Source: Glomus cerebriforme
Lineage: Eukaryota > Glomeromycota > Glomeromycetes > Glomerales > Glomeraceae
Length of the DNA stretch: 64,000 nt
Direction of reading: 5' to 3'
Assembly: GCA_003550305.1 (NCBI GenBank)
Contig: QKYT01000362.1
Span: 8,644-72,643, forward strand
Positions 1 to 10,779 of this stretch are shown here, in pieces; the stretch's first letter is position 1; every line of letters starts with the position of its first letter. Below the pieces are notes generated by a model, which searched no databases, had not been told where the DNA came from, and was given only the letters and a program-made list of their open reading frames with translations. Made by a program: the position numbers and the translations under genes.

Positions 1-944
1 TTTCTTTGGTATTTTTTTGAGCGTCCCTATAAAAATTCTCTGTCCCTATAAGAAAAAATTCATGGGGACGCTTATAGGGACAATCTCGATATCATTTTTG
101 TGACTCTTAGCCTGATTTCTTGAGTTCTTTACTACTTGTCCCTATATCCCTATGAGTCCCTATGAAATATAAAAGTTCTAGGAAAAAAATTGAAATTTTT
201 CTATGGTATACCACTTGGGCAAATATAGTCATGTATATGGTTGGTTAGCATAGCTAACTGGTCGATGTATGGTATATATAAAAAAATAAAAAAAAGGTAA
301 AGAGTTTGGAAATTCATAGGGACTCATAGGAACATAGGGACAAGTAGTAAAATTCCTTTTGAGAGTTCTTAAATCGCCAGTTTGCTATATTCTAGCATCT
401 ACAGAAAAAATCAAAATTTTTCTGTAGACGCTATGGACATTTTTCTGTGGACACTATGGATGCTTCTATGGACAACCATGGTATCATTTTTGGGTTTTTA
501 AGTTTATTGCTTGTTTTCTTTTATATTTGTCCCTAGTGTCCATAGTGTCCCTAGTAAAAGTAAAGTTGTAGGAAAATTTTTGAAACTTTTCCTATGCTAT
601 ATATGTTCCATTATATGTGATCATTTTTTATGCTATATGGGTGGTATATGTGTAATATATGCTATGTTAAAAAATAAAAAAAAAAGTTAAGAGATCCGAT
701 TTTTTCTATGGTCGCTATGGTCAATATGGTCACCCATCTGTAAAGCCTTCCAGAGATCTAAAAGCATCAAAAACCCTACTTCTGACATCCACAGAAGCGT
801 CCATAGTCTGATTTTTTCTATGGTCGCTATGGTCAATATGATCACTCATCTGGACGGCTTTCCAGAAATCTAAACTGCCCAAAACCTACTTCTGACGTCT
901 ATAGAAGCGTCCATAGTCCAATTTTTTTTTCTATGGACAACTTT

Positions 945-1256
945 CTAAGGCCAGTTCTGTATTGTATCAAACCTTTTAATTTTATCGAGAGCCTCTCCCA
1001 TTGCCTCCAAAGTTTGCCCGCTCTGAAACATCTTATTTAACTTTTTCCGGTGATAATATGCATTCGAATGGCACTTATTTATATGCCAATTACAATATCC
1101 ATATTTTGATGCTGTCCATCTTATACAGCCATCTTGTTTGCATAGAGCTTGCTGGCATCTTTTCCAGTGAATATGACATCCTTCTGGTCGGTCTGCAAGA
1201 TTTCCACAAACCATCTCTTCATTGGAGGGATATTGGCAAATGTATTCACCTTCCAT
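945..1256 (-). CDS. Small Cys/His-rich protein encoded in the left TIR
   Basis: 103 residues reading outward toward the element end. Cys and His residues are spaced as in a small zinc-binding protein: C8, C17, C27, H28/H30, C34, C39, C44, C55, H58, C62, H63. I do not recognise the family. The same gene is repeated in the right TIR, where its ATG has become ATA, so only this copy keeps its start. It shares a 109-bp intergenic region with the divergently transcribed primase-helicase gene. The position in the terminal repeat suggests an element-specific function such as end binding, but that is inference. A weak similarity in Cys spacing to the broken Cys-rich gene at 11262-11531 was noted, without clear homology. 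Confidence 0.6.
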   Translation of the reverse strand: MEGEYICQYPSNEEMVCGNLADRPEGCHIHWKRCQQALCKQDGCIRWTASKYGYCNWHINKCHSNAYYHRKKLNKMFQSGQTLEAMGEALDKIKRFDTIQNWP

Positions 1257-1365
1257 TATTCTCAGATAGCTTTTTGATAACTATAATAAATAATTATTTT
1301 CATTTTAAACTTTTTTACTATGGTAATATACCAAAGGGTATACTTAGATATTATATTCCGAAAAA
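1257..1365. promoter_or_regulatory. Bidirectional promoter region in the left TIR
   Basis: A 109-bp AT-rich spacer separates the starts of the outward Cys/His gene and the inward primase-helicase gene. The same spacer lies in the right TIR (35445-35553) between the matching small gene and DNA polymerase, so both replication genes probably share one promoter sequence. TATATT and TATATTCCG-like stretches occur 10-40 bases before the ATG at 1366. No transcription data are available. Confidence 0.45.
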
Positions 1366-4300
1366 ATGACCCAATCTGACTTCTTCGAAGACGCGCCCGT
1401 TCCATGTGGGTTTAAAGCTTCTGACATAGGACAATACCAATATATAATTTGCAATGATAGCGTCAGACTAAGACAATTCCTTGGCGCAGATAATGAGGAT
1501 GAGATAGAAGCCATTCTCTCAGAACGTGAGGGGCATTCCTTACACGAAATTATTGATGGCGATGAAGCACTCCACCCCGTTATAGATTTTGACTTGCCAG
1601 TAGAAACATTAAATGCTATTACCCCCAAGCTTTCAGGTGGTCGGGCAAAAAATATACTTTGTCACACCTTTAGAGATACTTGCCTAGAAATATTCTCAAA
1701 ATGGGATAAAAATACTATGTCTATTGCCAACAGTAGTGATGAGAAAAAAATATCTCTCCATGTCTCAACTTTTGGCATGAGACTCCCAAATATTGCTCAG
1801 GTCACAATGTTCACTGAGCTTATCCGTAAGAAACTTTCAGAAGGATTGCAAGGAAAAGGTATTATCGATAATATAGCAAACAAATGATTATTCTCCTTAC
1901 GAATGATTGGAACACCTAAGTTCGATAAAAAGACCAGAGAACACGTTCATGTGAAAAAAGCTATTCTCCCAAAAGATGGAACAATCTTTGACTTCATGCT
2001 TCATCCACCCAATGATGAATCAGAAGTCGTAGAAAGTCCTCTCTTACCTCTTTCAGAGCTGGAAGTCAGAAGATGTAATGATACAAATAACGAAACCACC
2101 GAAGCTGAACTTGAACTTGAGGTCGAACTAATAGAGAAATTGCTCCGAGAGACTAGCATAGAAGGATTTAACCTTTCGTTCCCATCTGAACAATCTCCTG
2201 ATGTCTTTTCTCTTAAACACATGGCCCAATCATATTGTTCATTATGTGACCGGGAATATACCAACGAAAATGCATATATTATACGAAATAAAAAATCATA
2301 TAGTTTTCATTACTATCGTGCAGACCAGGAGAAGCCATCCGGGTCAAGAAAGCCTTCAATAAAGCTTGTTCTTAGCGAATCGGCCTTGAGTCGGGAAAAA
2401 AACCTACCAGCTCCAGTAAAATTAGAACAATCCAGAATTTTGAACCCAAATGATCGTTTCGTGTGGTGAGATTTAATATGTATGTGTACTTCAGGTAAGA
2501 AATATTCCCGTGCTGAAGTTTATGAAGCAATCCAATCAACCGTTGCCTATATTCAATTGGATAAGCCAGTCTGGATATTAAAACATAGGGATCCAGAAAA
2601 TGGGCTTTACTTTGGTATGGGAGCCGAACTAAAACTTGCCAAGTTTGAGATTAAAATAATCGAATATGGGGGTGAAGCAGTGAAGTTAAAATCATTGATA
2701 GACCAGGCAGTTATTAAAGGTCTAATAGTTTACGCAGATTATGATTTCCTCCCATATCCCATAAGCGTTCCTCAACCAAACACAGAATTCTTTAACCTTT
2801 TCCTAGGATTTTTGGCTAAGCCAGTGACAAAGGTTAATAAAGAAATTATGGATCCGATTCTCTGGCATGTAAAGAATATAATTTGCAATGGAGATGAAAA
2901 ACTCAATGAATATATTTGGAACTGGTGGGCATATTTGGTTCAGAAACCAGAAAAGAAGCCTCGAACAATCTTAGTACTAAAATCCACTTTACAACAGTGC
3001 GGGAAAAATATTATCATTGATTTTATTGGTAATAAAGTTCTAGGAGAGCATCTTCATTATGCAGGATCAGATTTGAAAAAAATGCTTGGGCGCTTTAATA
3101 GCGTTATCCAAGCTCGAAAACTTATTGTTATGAATGAGACTGGGATGTCTAGTGGAGAATGGCATAGATTTAATGGGCATCTTAAATCTCTCATAACAGA
3201 AGGGAAGGTATCCATAGAACGCAAAGGTCTTGAAACTAAGAGATTAAAAGATTTTGCCAGATATATAGTTACAAGCAATCAGGATGCACCAATTAAGATA
3301 GATATAGGAGATTCTCGCATAGTCTGTTTTGAAGTTTTGGCACGCTGTAGGAGCAATATACCATATTTTGACCAGCTAGGAGAAATTCTAGATCATCCTG
3401 ATGCACCAGGTATGGTTATAACATACCTTCTTAATCTTGATTTATTAAAATTTAGTCCGGAAAAAATTCCTAATACTAAAATGAAAGTAGAAACAATGCG
3501 CAATCATCTCCCTAATCCTATTCGGTTTATAATAAATTATATTTCATTGTGGGATGTGGATAAAGTAGCCAAGCTAAGCAGTACATCTCTATATCAAAAT
3601 TATCTTGAATGGTGTGAAGAGAATGGAGAAAAGCCATTAACTAACAATATTCTCAGCCAGAAGTTTGCACAAATCGGTATTGATAAGGTGCGTTCACGAG
3701 ATAATGGAGTAAGAGTAAATCAGTATATACTTGACCGCTCCAAGATCGTAGCCAAGCTTCGTGAATCTGGCCTAGGCGATATCGAAGAATTTTCTGATAT
3801 ACCTCAGCCAGAGGCGCTAAAGGCAGATAAGTTGCCTACCAATGAGGCCACAGATATACCCATATTCAATGTGCCAGTCCTGCATCACCCAGAAAAGAAT
3901 ACGCCTCCACCTAGTACTAGTAAAGATAAGAAGGCGAATAAACAGGATGATTCGACCCAAGCTCTCTTTGACTATGTGGCAGAATAAGCCGAACTCCCAG
4001 GTGCTTCAACATCTAGGACATCCAAGACTTTTAAACCACCTGAGCCAGTAATCGATAAGCCTGAAGTTAATAAACTTTCCAAAACTAATGAACCCATAAG
4101 TAAAAACACGAATACGCCCCCTAAAGAAACAACTAGCAAGCTTCCCGATTCTTCTAAGCTATCAATGAAGTATCGTCTGCCATACTTCTAGCCAGAGCTC
4201 AGCGAGAAGAGCATCTCAGAAAAAAGGCAGTCGAACTTGGTGAGGATCCAGATGTCTTCGTAACCATTACCGAAAAAGACAGGCTCGATTCCATTGCATT

Positions 4301-4523
4301 TCAGGATAGGATGAAAACTGATTCACGAATGTGTGGTTGGGCTATAGAAACAGAAGATGATCCCAAAGAATATATGGAGATGACAGTGCGGGAAAGATTG
4401 ATAGGAGAAGAAATAATCTGCCATTCTCTCGAGGAAGATGAGATCATATCCTCCTGGCTTGATACTGATGAGGAATGGAAAAAAATAGTAAGCATACTCC
4501 AGAAGAATGGTATGCTTTGGTAA
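1366..4523 (+). pseudogene. Archaeo-eukaryotic primase fused to superfamily 3 (D5-like) helicase, broken
   Basis: One gene of about 1050 codons. The first 870 codons lie in a single frame interrupted by TGA at 1885 and 2467 and TAA at 3985. A frameshift near 4155-4165 is needed to reach the last part (to 4523). The N-terminal part has primase motif I (DFD, residues 74-76) and the SxH motif (H132), typical of the NCLDV/herpesvirus primase group, then a CSLC zinc-ribbon near base 2240. The third part (2482-3987) has helicase motifs: Walker A with GKN near 3000, Walker B ending in NE near 3135, and motif C TSN near 3275. It would prime and unwind DNA for replication of the element. The first residues, M-T-Q-S-D-F-F-E-D-A-P, lie in the TIR and match the polymerase N-terminus at the other end. 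The stop pattern suggests decay. Confidence 0.8.
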
Positions 4524-4745
4524 AGAGCGCCCCCTCAATCAAAGATTTCGGGGTGATAGGTAAGCATTTTTCATAACTTATTTTCGAATTGTCTGACAAT
4601 TACCCACTCTGAGAAAATTTATTTTGAGGAGGATTATTATTATTTTTTTGCATATCCTATCCACCTGTAATTTTCAGCCAGATCCTCAACCAAAAATATC
4701 TTTTCGAATTGACCGTAAGACAGTAATAAACTACTTATAGTCGGC

Positions 4746-5282
4746 ATGTCTACTAAAGTAACCACTCTAAAGATCCGAAGGAAACCCAAAGCTAATGACT
4801 TTAAATCGATTCTAGAACAGTTCTTAGAAAAATATAACTTATCTACTGAGTCCAGCCCAGAACAACTGAGTGAACATAACAAAGAGCTTGATGCATCATT
4901 GCAGGATCAGAATGTTCGAAAATGTGTTAAAGATCTCCTAATCCAACGTAAATATAGTAAAGAGAAGAAAGAAGCTCTCCTACCCGATAAGAGAAAAGAA
5001 AAACTGACAATAGAGAAAAGAGCGGAATATTGTGCTGAAGCCGGTAATAAGTGGGTCATTTTCCATCATAATATGGAATTGGGACCAAAAAATGATAATA
5101 AAAAAGAAGTTATAGCATCTGCCTCGTGCCAACAGCAATTCTGAGAAAAATTAGAAAAAACCGGAGTGGATCCTGAAATTATTAATAACTATGCCAGAGA
5201 TCCAGCTCTTATTCAACAATCTATTAAAATCCAAAAAGAGCGTCAACAGCTATGTGAGCTCTTCGATGAAAATGATCGATAG
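4746..5282 (+). pseudogene. Hypothetical charged protein gene with one in-frame TGA
   Basis: An ATG at 4746 opens 132 codons to TGA at 5142-5144. The same frame then continues to TAG at 5280-5282, giving about 178 residues. The product is Lys/Glu-rich and mostly helical in appearance, with no recognised domain. The region 4524-4745 upstream holds a dispersed repeat word (CCCTCAATCAAAGATTTCGG at 4532). It sits just downstream of the primase-helicase and reads the same way. If the TGA is a mutated CGA, the gene was a single ORF. Function unknown. Confidence 0.45.
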
Positions 5283-5351
5283 ATCAAAGGAGTTTATTAA
5301 TTTTATTTTTTTGCTTGAGGGAAGATCTAGCATATATAAAATATCACAAAA

Positions 5352-5675
5352 ATGGTAACTGATCAAAATCATTTATCTGATAGTACGCCCACTGTGCAGG
5401 AAGTTATCAGATATACGAAGATATTAGTCCAGGCATTTGGACTAGACAAGCAAAATGCAGAAGTATATAATACGCTTTTCAGTGAAAATAGGGCATTAAA
5501 GAAACAATTGGAAGACTATCATTTCCAATACAACACTTTAAAAAAGAGGGTAAAAAGATTAGAGAGGAATGTAAAGTCCTTAGAGACTGAATTAGAGGAT
5601 TTGGACGAATGTGTAGATAGTGAGACTGTGGTCGACTTGATACATAAAATAGTTCTCTCGTTGATTGGTAAATAA
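5352..5675 (+). CDS. Small coiled-coil protein
   Basis: 107 residues. Residues about 40-95 form a heptad-rich segment of alternating Leu, Lys and Glu, so a coiled coil is likely. No catalytic motif is seen. A TATATAAAATA stretch lies directly upstream (about 5335-5345). The stop is followed at 5676 by one copy of a recurring word (GGCTGAAAGGCGCTGTGCAT) that is also found at 9750, 19346 and 20661. Family not recognised. Confidence 0.45.
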   Translation: MVTDQNHLSDSTPTVQEVIRYTKILVQAFGLDKQNAEVYNTLFSENRALKKQLEDYHFQYNTLKKRVKRLERNVKSLETELEDLDECVDSETVVDLIHKIVLSLIGK

Positions 5676-5899
5676 GGGCTGAAAGGCGCTGTGCATAAAG
5701 GTTTCTCCTATTCGTCTGAGTCTTCTGAAGATTCCGATTCGGTTGAGATAATTGAGGTAAGAGAAAAAAAGGCTGTCCTTCATAAGCAACGAAAAAGGGC
5801 GTGACCAAAGAAGGTTAAGACTCTTCAATTATGATGAAAGCTTTCCAATATTGTATTTCACTTTTTTTTTCAATCGAAAGATATTCTAACCGTATATAA

Positions 5900-6262
5900 A
5901 TGTATACAGTTAATTTGTTAGAACAACTTCTGCCTGAACTAATACCATCCATTTCAAAGTATCTCCCAGAACGGGACCTAAAAAATGCCCGCAGTATAAA
6001 TAATATATGGGAAAGAGAGGTTAATCTTGAATGGTCCAAAAGAATGAATTTTTTATTTGGGAGAATAGTTCAAGGTAATTATACAGTAAAGGAATATTAT
6101 TCAAAACTGAAAGAGTGTAATTTAAGCAAAGACTATCCAGAATGGCTTCTTAAAAATCTATTCTTCAGAGGATTATCACCTGAAGATATATTAAAAGTTC
6201 ATTTGGATGGGTTACAAGCACTTGTGTTAGATGACATAGTGGAAAGGCTTAGTCCAGAGTAG
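5900..6262 (+). CDS. F-box-like N-terminus joined to a retrotransposon gag-like segment
   Basis: 120 residues. Residues 8-45 (LLPELIPSISKYLPERDL and on) look like a degenerate F-box. From about residue 60 the sequence (VKEYYSKLKEC, then FFRGLSPEDILKV) follows the pattern of the conserved part of Ty3/Gypsy-type gag proteins, where a helix is followed by FLRGLSPE. The second part also resembles the gag-like protein at 28006-28100 (IRGLSPMNQYNL). It lies just before a bona fide F-box/LRR gene and reads the same way. It is either a chimera made by recombination or a truncated gag remnant behind an F-box fragment. Moderately sure of the two similarities, not of function. Confidence 0.45.
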   Translation: MYTVNLLEQLLPELIPSISKYLPERDLKNARSINNIWEREVNLEWSKRMNFLFGRIVQGNYTVKEYYSKLKECNLSKDYPEWLLKNLFFRGLSPEDILKVHLDGLQALVLDDIVERLSPE

Positions 6263-6344
6263 TGATCTACCAGTGAACTAGGCTTGGCCAATTTTATTTT
6301 TTGTTTAAAGATACAGCATATATTATTTAACCAGAGCGCTTCTC

Positions 6345-7386
6345 ATGACACATTTAACCATCTTTTATTTACCAGAGGTATTAGAACAGATTTTACATTT
6401 CTTATTGATAGATAAATCTCTATATCCTGCTCTATTTATTTCCCGATTGTGGTACAGATGTGGTGCTCCCATTTTATGGAGGCGCATTGAGCTAAAGGGA
6501 GGGGAAGCAGAGGATTGAATTCAATTGGAAAGATTTTTAAAAATAGTACCTGGAGGAGGAAGAAAACCAGTTTATAGCTTGAAACTAACTCATCTTAGAA
6601 TAGCATACTACTATTCACTTTCAAATAAAAAAATCAAAGGTATTGTGCATACTTTCCAAAATATAATTCATCTAGATTTCGAAGAAAGTATGAAGTCCGT
6701 ATCTATTGGTAAAGTTCTAAAGCTAATAGTAGAATCATATCCAAATTTGAAGTATCTCAATATATTCGCTTCACATGGAGGATTTAAAAATGATAAAGGC
6801 CTATGTGCAATCGCACAATTATGCCACAAACTAGAATATCTAAATATCTCTAATCGTACAGAGTTTTCTGAAATATCAATTTGTAATGTTATTCGCTCTT
6901 GCCGAAAGCTCCAGCATCTCAACCTTAGCTTTTTAAAAGTACCGATATAACTATCAAAGAAATTGCTGGATCGTGTCTTAATTTAAAGTATCTCAATTTG
7001 GAAGGGTGTAGTAATATCAGCAAAGAAGCCGTAGATCAGCTCGTTTCACTTAATCAAAATATTCATGTTGAGAATTTCGTGCCAATTCAGGTACCTTCCC
7101 TAGATGTAATCTGTGAACTCGTAATGAGAGTCTGGGAATACCACATGATGCACCAAGAGATGTTGCATCCTTAGATAATTTTATTATCGACGACTTATCA
7201 AGAAGATTGAGTGAACGCTGTATTCTAGCTAGAACATCGCTCCGGAGTGGTGATCGGTTATATAACACCTGGCATAGTGTTAATAATAAGCAGAATTTGG
7301 TCATATCTCTGATACACCGGCAACCTAACAGACGATCGCTAAGGATTAATTTCGGTAGAATACTAGCTGATCAAGTAGAATGGTGA
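6345..7386 (+). pseudogene. F-box / leucine-rich repeat gene, broken
   Basis: An ATG at 6345 opens an F-box segment (LPEVLEQILHFL, then LWYRCGAPILWRRIEL), a hallmark of the large F-box/LRR family of Rhizophagus. TGA at 6516-6518 interrupts it in frame. The same frame continues through 6950 with LRR units ([23 protein letters not shown]). Two or more frameshifts (about 6940-6955 and 7110-7170) are needed to follow the last repeats ([20 protein letters not shown]) and the basic C-terminal tail ending at TGA 7384. F-box proteins of this type are substrate adaptors of SCF ubiquitin ligases. Here it is cargo inside the giant element and no longer codes for a full protein. Confidence 0.75.
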
Positions 7387-7631
7387 TACTCTACCGATCT
7401 AACTAATCTGGAGCAGTGATCATTAGCTCAGAAGATTTTTTGTTGGGTTATACTTATACCCTGTACGACAAAAAATATAGATTATCTAATCTGTTCTAGA
7501 CATGGGCATTAGTCTGTGCCAGCCAAATTTTTTACAAAAATTTCGTGCAATTGTTAAGGAGTGACCTTCGGAAATAACGGTAGTCCCTCTTCAGTAAAAT
7601 AAAACATTTTCACTCCCTTATTGATGAATCT

Positions 7632-8104
7632 CTATATTATCACACTTGGAACATCTTCTAAAGGACCGTGATATTCCTCAAACTTTTGGAGATATGCTCT
7701 TGCATTTTTATCGGCCTCTTCTGCCATTCCTTGATTAGTGTAGCCAACAATATTGAGTTTCTCCTGAATTGCTATTATATCCTCTTCCAAATACATAAGC
7801 AAATTAAATATCTCCCCCAATGAAATATCTGTAGAAGCTTCATTGCTTTGATATTCCACTTCTAGAACAGGATTACCATCAATGTTGAGTTTTTCCTGTA
7901 TCGGTATTAAATCCCCTACCAATTCTAACAACAGCTTGTAAGAATCGGCAAGTGTTTTCCTTATGAGCTCAGAAACTGGAGGTACTACCAACTGATTTGC
8001 ATTCCCACCAATACCGAGTTTTTCCTGAATAGCTATTATATCCTTCTTCTTATATAAAACACTCCATATAATTGAGCAACTGTTTCGGGATCATTATTTG
8101 CCAT
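7632..8104 (-). pseudogene. Hypothetical repeat protein with IQEKLNI repeats
   Basis: The minus strand opens with ATG at 8104 (MANNDPE), hits stops near 8045-8040, and shifts frame into a 119-residue ORF ending at 7632. A unit with the core I(I/P)(A/P)IQEKL(N/G)I occurs three times, about 48 and 43 residues apart, each with a following Gly, and looks like a repeated helical hairpin. No known domain is recognised. It is the only gene in its neighbourhood on the minus strand. A frameshift near 8035-8050 makes this copy a likely pseudogene, though a small intron was not excluded. Confidence 0.45.
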
Positions 8105-8349
8105 GATTGCTATAATAAAGTAATATATTTAATGCGGAAAATTTAGCGAAGCGCCTTAAGGGCTGAGTCCAGAATACTGATCATCATCCTGGAGCAGTGA
8201 TCTTCAGCTCAGATGAATTTGCTGGGCCACTCCTGTGCGACAGAAAAATAAGTGGATCACCAGACAGGTCTTGTGCGACATAATAATTTTTGCATATATA
8301 TTCGAAAAACATATTAACCTTTATTCTTTATTTTTTTTCCCAAACAATC

Positions 8350-8496
8350 ATGAGAAAATGTGAAAGAATGTCTACAAGCAACACAGGACCAACTCTAAAA
8401 GTAAATAGCGCTGGCAAAAGCATATGTTATGGAGGGTTGAGGGACTCGCAATTTCGAGATCTACAAGAACTAACTACTTTAGCATCTCTTCGGTAG
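8350..8496 (+). pseudogene. Short hypothetical ORF, probably a truncated gene
   Basis: An ATG at 8350 opens 48 codons to TAG at 8494-8496. The frame then stays open to about 8680, just before a possible 5' splice site (GTATGT at about 8668). The original gene may therefore have been longer, with a lost stop-free reading. No domain is recognised. It lies between two copies of a dispersed intergenic word (GGAGCAGTGATC near 8191) and the ubiquitin-like gene. Weak evidence. Confidence 0.25.
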
Positions 8497-8744
8497 ATCT
8501 ACATGTGGAAAGGTATGAGAATTCCATTTGCATGTGCTTTCAAGGGACTCTTGGCATCAGACGACAATACTAATTACACCTCATACCTCCTTAACTTTTT
8601 CTCAGCAAGATATAAAGCATGTAGGAGTATGTGGAAGTTCAGCCAATTTTCCGCAAAAATAATTAAGGTATGTATATGACAGAAGTTGTGTATGTATGAG
8701 AACGAGTTTTTTCTCACTATGAGTCTTGTATTTAGGAAAACAGG

Positions 8745-9023
8745 ATGTCTACCAGCACAGATAATGATATTGTGAGTCTTAACTTCTGCTATCGTAATGC
8801 CAGAAATAAAAATATACTCTTCGCGATTAAGATTTCCAAGGATAAAACAGTCTCTGATCTTGAAGAAGAAGTAAGAAAGAAGCTAGGAGCAATCAATCGT
8901 AATGACTTCCTCTGCCAAGTTTATCCTGAGAAGAAGCCTATGCGAACAGAAGATAGGATTTTTTCCTATTTTAACGAGACGCCTGATGATGAAGACCGTA
9001 TCCATATCCAAATTCTTCCCTAG
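8745..9023 (+). CDS. Ubiquitin-like protein resembling a Crinkler header domain
   Basis: 92 residues starting at the ATG in 8745. The pattern VSLNFCYRNARNKNILFAIK, then TVSDLEEEVRKKLGAI, is a beta-hairpin followed by an acidic helix, as in the ubiquitin-like header that begins Crinkler (CRN) proteins in oomycetes and AM fungi. The usual following effector or nuclease part is absent: the ORF ends at TAG 9021 and 3'-UTR-like AT-rich DNA with AATAAAGTATT follows (about 9144). It may be a header-only gene or a CRN truncated on capture. Its upstream 300 bases hold only fragments. Confidence 0.5.
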   Translation: MSTSTDNDIVSLNFCYRNARNKNILFAIKISKDKTVSDLEEEVRKKLGAINRNDFLCQVYPEKKPMRTEDRIFSYFNETPDDEDRIHIQILP

Positions 9024-9326
9024 CGACTAGTTAGAATTTTTTATCTATACTTCGTGGCTAAGGCCTATTACATTATCATGTTATGTAATAGTTTTTATGT
9101 ATTGTAGAGTTGCCTCTGGCAACCAATATCTTTTATTTCATAAATAAAGTATTATTATTATTGTACTGTACATGAGAAAGGTCACGTGTAATGATGTAAT
9201 GCCTGTACTACATAAAAACCTATATTAATGGCCAGTATTCTCTTTCCCGAACAGAAATATTTTTTTATCTTACTCCGGAGAGTAACACTATTTTTTGTCC
9301 GAGCCTAATATCCCTATAAAAGCACT

Positions 9327-10473
9327 ATGTCTGAAACTAGTACACCTTATACTCCAGCTTTCACCTCCACTACTGTTGCTGGAAATGAGACGGTCACGCT
9401 GGCGGAAGAAATTAAAAAATATAAAACAAAGGAGCTTATTTCTTTTTTGCAGGAACGGGGCTTAGGGCTAGACTTGGACGATGAAAATATTATTCAAGGA
9501 GAAGATTACGGGCCAGGACTTCTTTGACTTGACCGAAGAGAAATTTTGCAGTATTGGTTTAGGCTTGAGTTCTGCATCAAGACTTGTAAAGTTCACTAAG
9601 GAGTGCAAGGATAAAAAGAAGCGTGCATTCTCGACCTACCGCAGTTTGAAGGAGGTGTTGACGAAATACGGTATTGATGGCAATGGTATAGGCACCATTC
9701 GTCAATTTCTGCCAGTAAGTTTATTAAGCACTATATAGTCTTAGAGTTTAGCCAAAGGCGCTAAAGGTATATGCAAATCACTAACTCCATTCAACCTTCT
9801 AGCCGACCTACAAACTCGAAGACGATGATGAAGAATTGGTTCAGTGTATAAAGGAAATAAAGCGTAGGTTGGGAAATATGGGGAGCATACTTGCCGATAG
9901 TAATGAAGCTATACGTTGTGAATATATTTCAGCCATCCTCCACGCTTCGCTATATATCGTCAAAAGAATAACAGATAAAGAGCTTACCTTAGCTCCTCAG
10001 CTCGAAATCATTGGAGAAGAAAGTACTGGCTGGGTTGACTATGCAATCAAAGCCCTAGAGGAACTTCTATGCATCACGGAAGGGAAGCTACATCAAGTGG
10101 TCATGGGTTTCGCTCAAAATTTGATTCAATGTGAAAGCGCTCTACAAGTTAATAAAAAGAATAGGAAACGTAAATCAGGTAAGGTGTTTGGGGAAGATTT
10201 TGACTATATCTACGGGATCATTACAACAGCCTCGGAATGGTATTTTATTCTTTTTGCCTCAGATGGATATCGAGCACGAGCAAGGATCCCCTCAATATCC
10301 GATTTACCGAATCAGCCTTGAAGGAAGGGTCGGAGGAAGAAAAAGACTTATGTAAAAATGTGAAATGGGTTATGGAGGTCATCGTTAGGCTATTGAAAGA
10401 TAGGTTAAAGTGTGTGGGCGAAGAACCGGATAGGAAGAAGGCTAGGATAAAGGAATATCGTTCGAAACAATAA
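9327..10473 (+). pseudogene. SAM-domain gene with one intron, frameshifted
   Basis: The ATG at 9327 follows a TATAAAAG at 9312. Residues 27-50 start a SAM domain (ELISFLQERGLGLDLDD). A frameshift at about 9485-9500 moves to the frame that completes it (ITGQDFFDLTEEKFCSIGLG). The intron 9715-9802 (GTAAGT...CTAG) keeps phase. Exon 2 runs from 9803 through 9836-10270, then a second frameshift near 10265-10280 leads to the basic C-terminus ending at 10473. This two-part layout (SAM plus a long alpha-helical domain ending in a KKAR-type basic tail) belongs to a family highly expanded in Rhizophagus, function unknown. The intron carries one copy of the recurring AAAGGCGCTA word. Splice sites are intact but the frame is not, so it is cargo in decay. 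Confidence 0.65.
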
Positions 10474-10779
10474 TCATGTATAATAGCCAAGATGTCGGGC
10501 ACAGTCCCGAACATTTGTATTTATTTATATATTAATAAAAAAAAATTAAATTTTGCAGGTATATGATAAGCGAAAAAATATATAGTCATGGAACTGCCAT
10601 TCTAGGGCTATAAACAATTTATTATATTATAATCCTTAGCATAATGCTCACGCTAGAGCCAATATATGTTCTGACCCTAAAACACTAGTCTTGGTGAATG
10701 CGTCGTATAAAGAATTTGGCCTATACTTTGAAGGAACCAAATTTGGATGATGAAGGAATTTCACGAGTATGTCATTACT
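10474..10779. other. AT-rich intergenic stretch
   Basis: About 300 bases between convergent genes. Apart from a poly-A run (about 10541-10550) suggesting a 3' end, nothing recognisable is seen. Confidence 0.4.

Larger units (their letters stand above)
1..1400 (+). repeat. Left terminal inverted repeat of the giant element
   Basis: Near-identical inverted copy of 35412-36813, with scattered substitutions, so it is not an assembly duplication. Bases 1-940 hold no gene. They are full of short iterations of GTCCCTAT and GTCCATAG-type words in both orientations, plus a direct repeat pair of about 110 bp (698-810 against 810-925). The inner part holds a small minus-strand gene (945-1256) and the first codons of the primase-helicase gene. 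Confidence 0.9.

Noticed and set aside
1..1400. TIR as an assembly inversion artefact
   Set aside because: The arms differ by many substitutions and small indels and end within different genes, so they are true diverged repeats.
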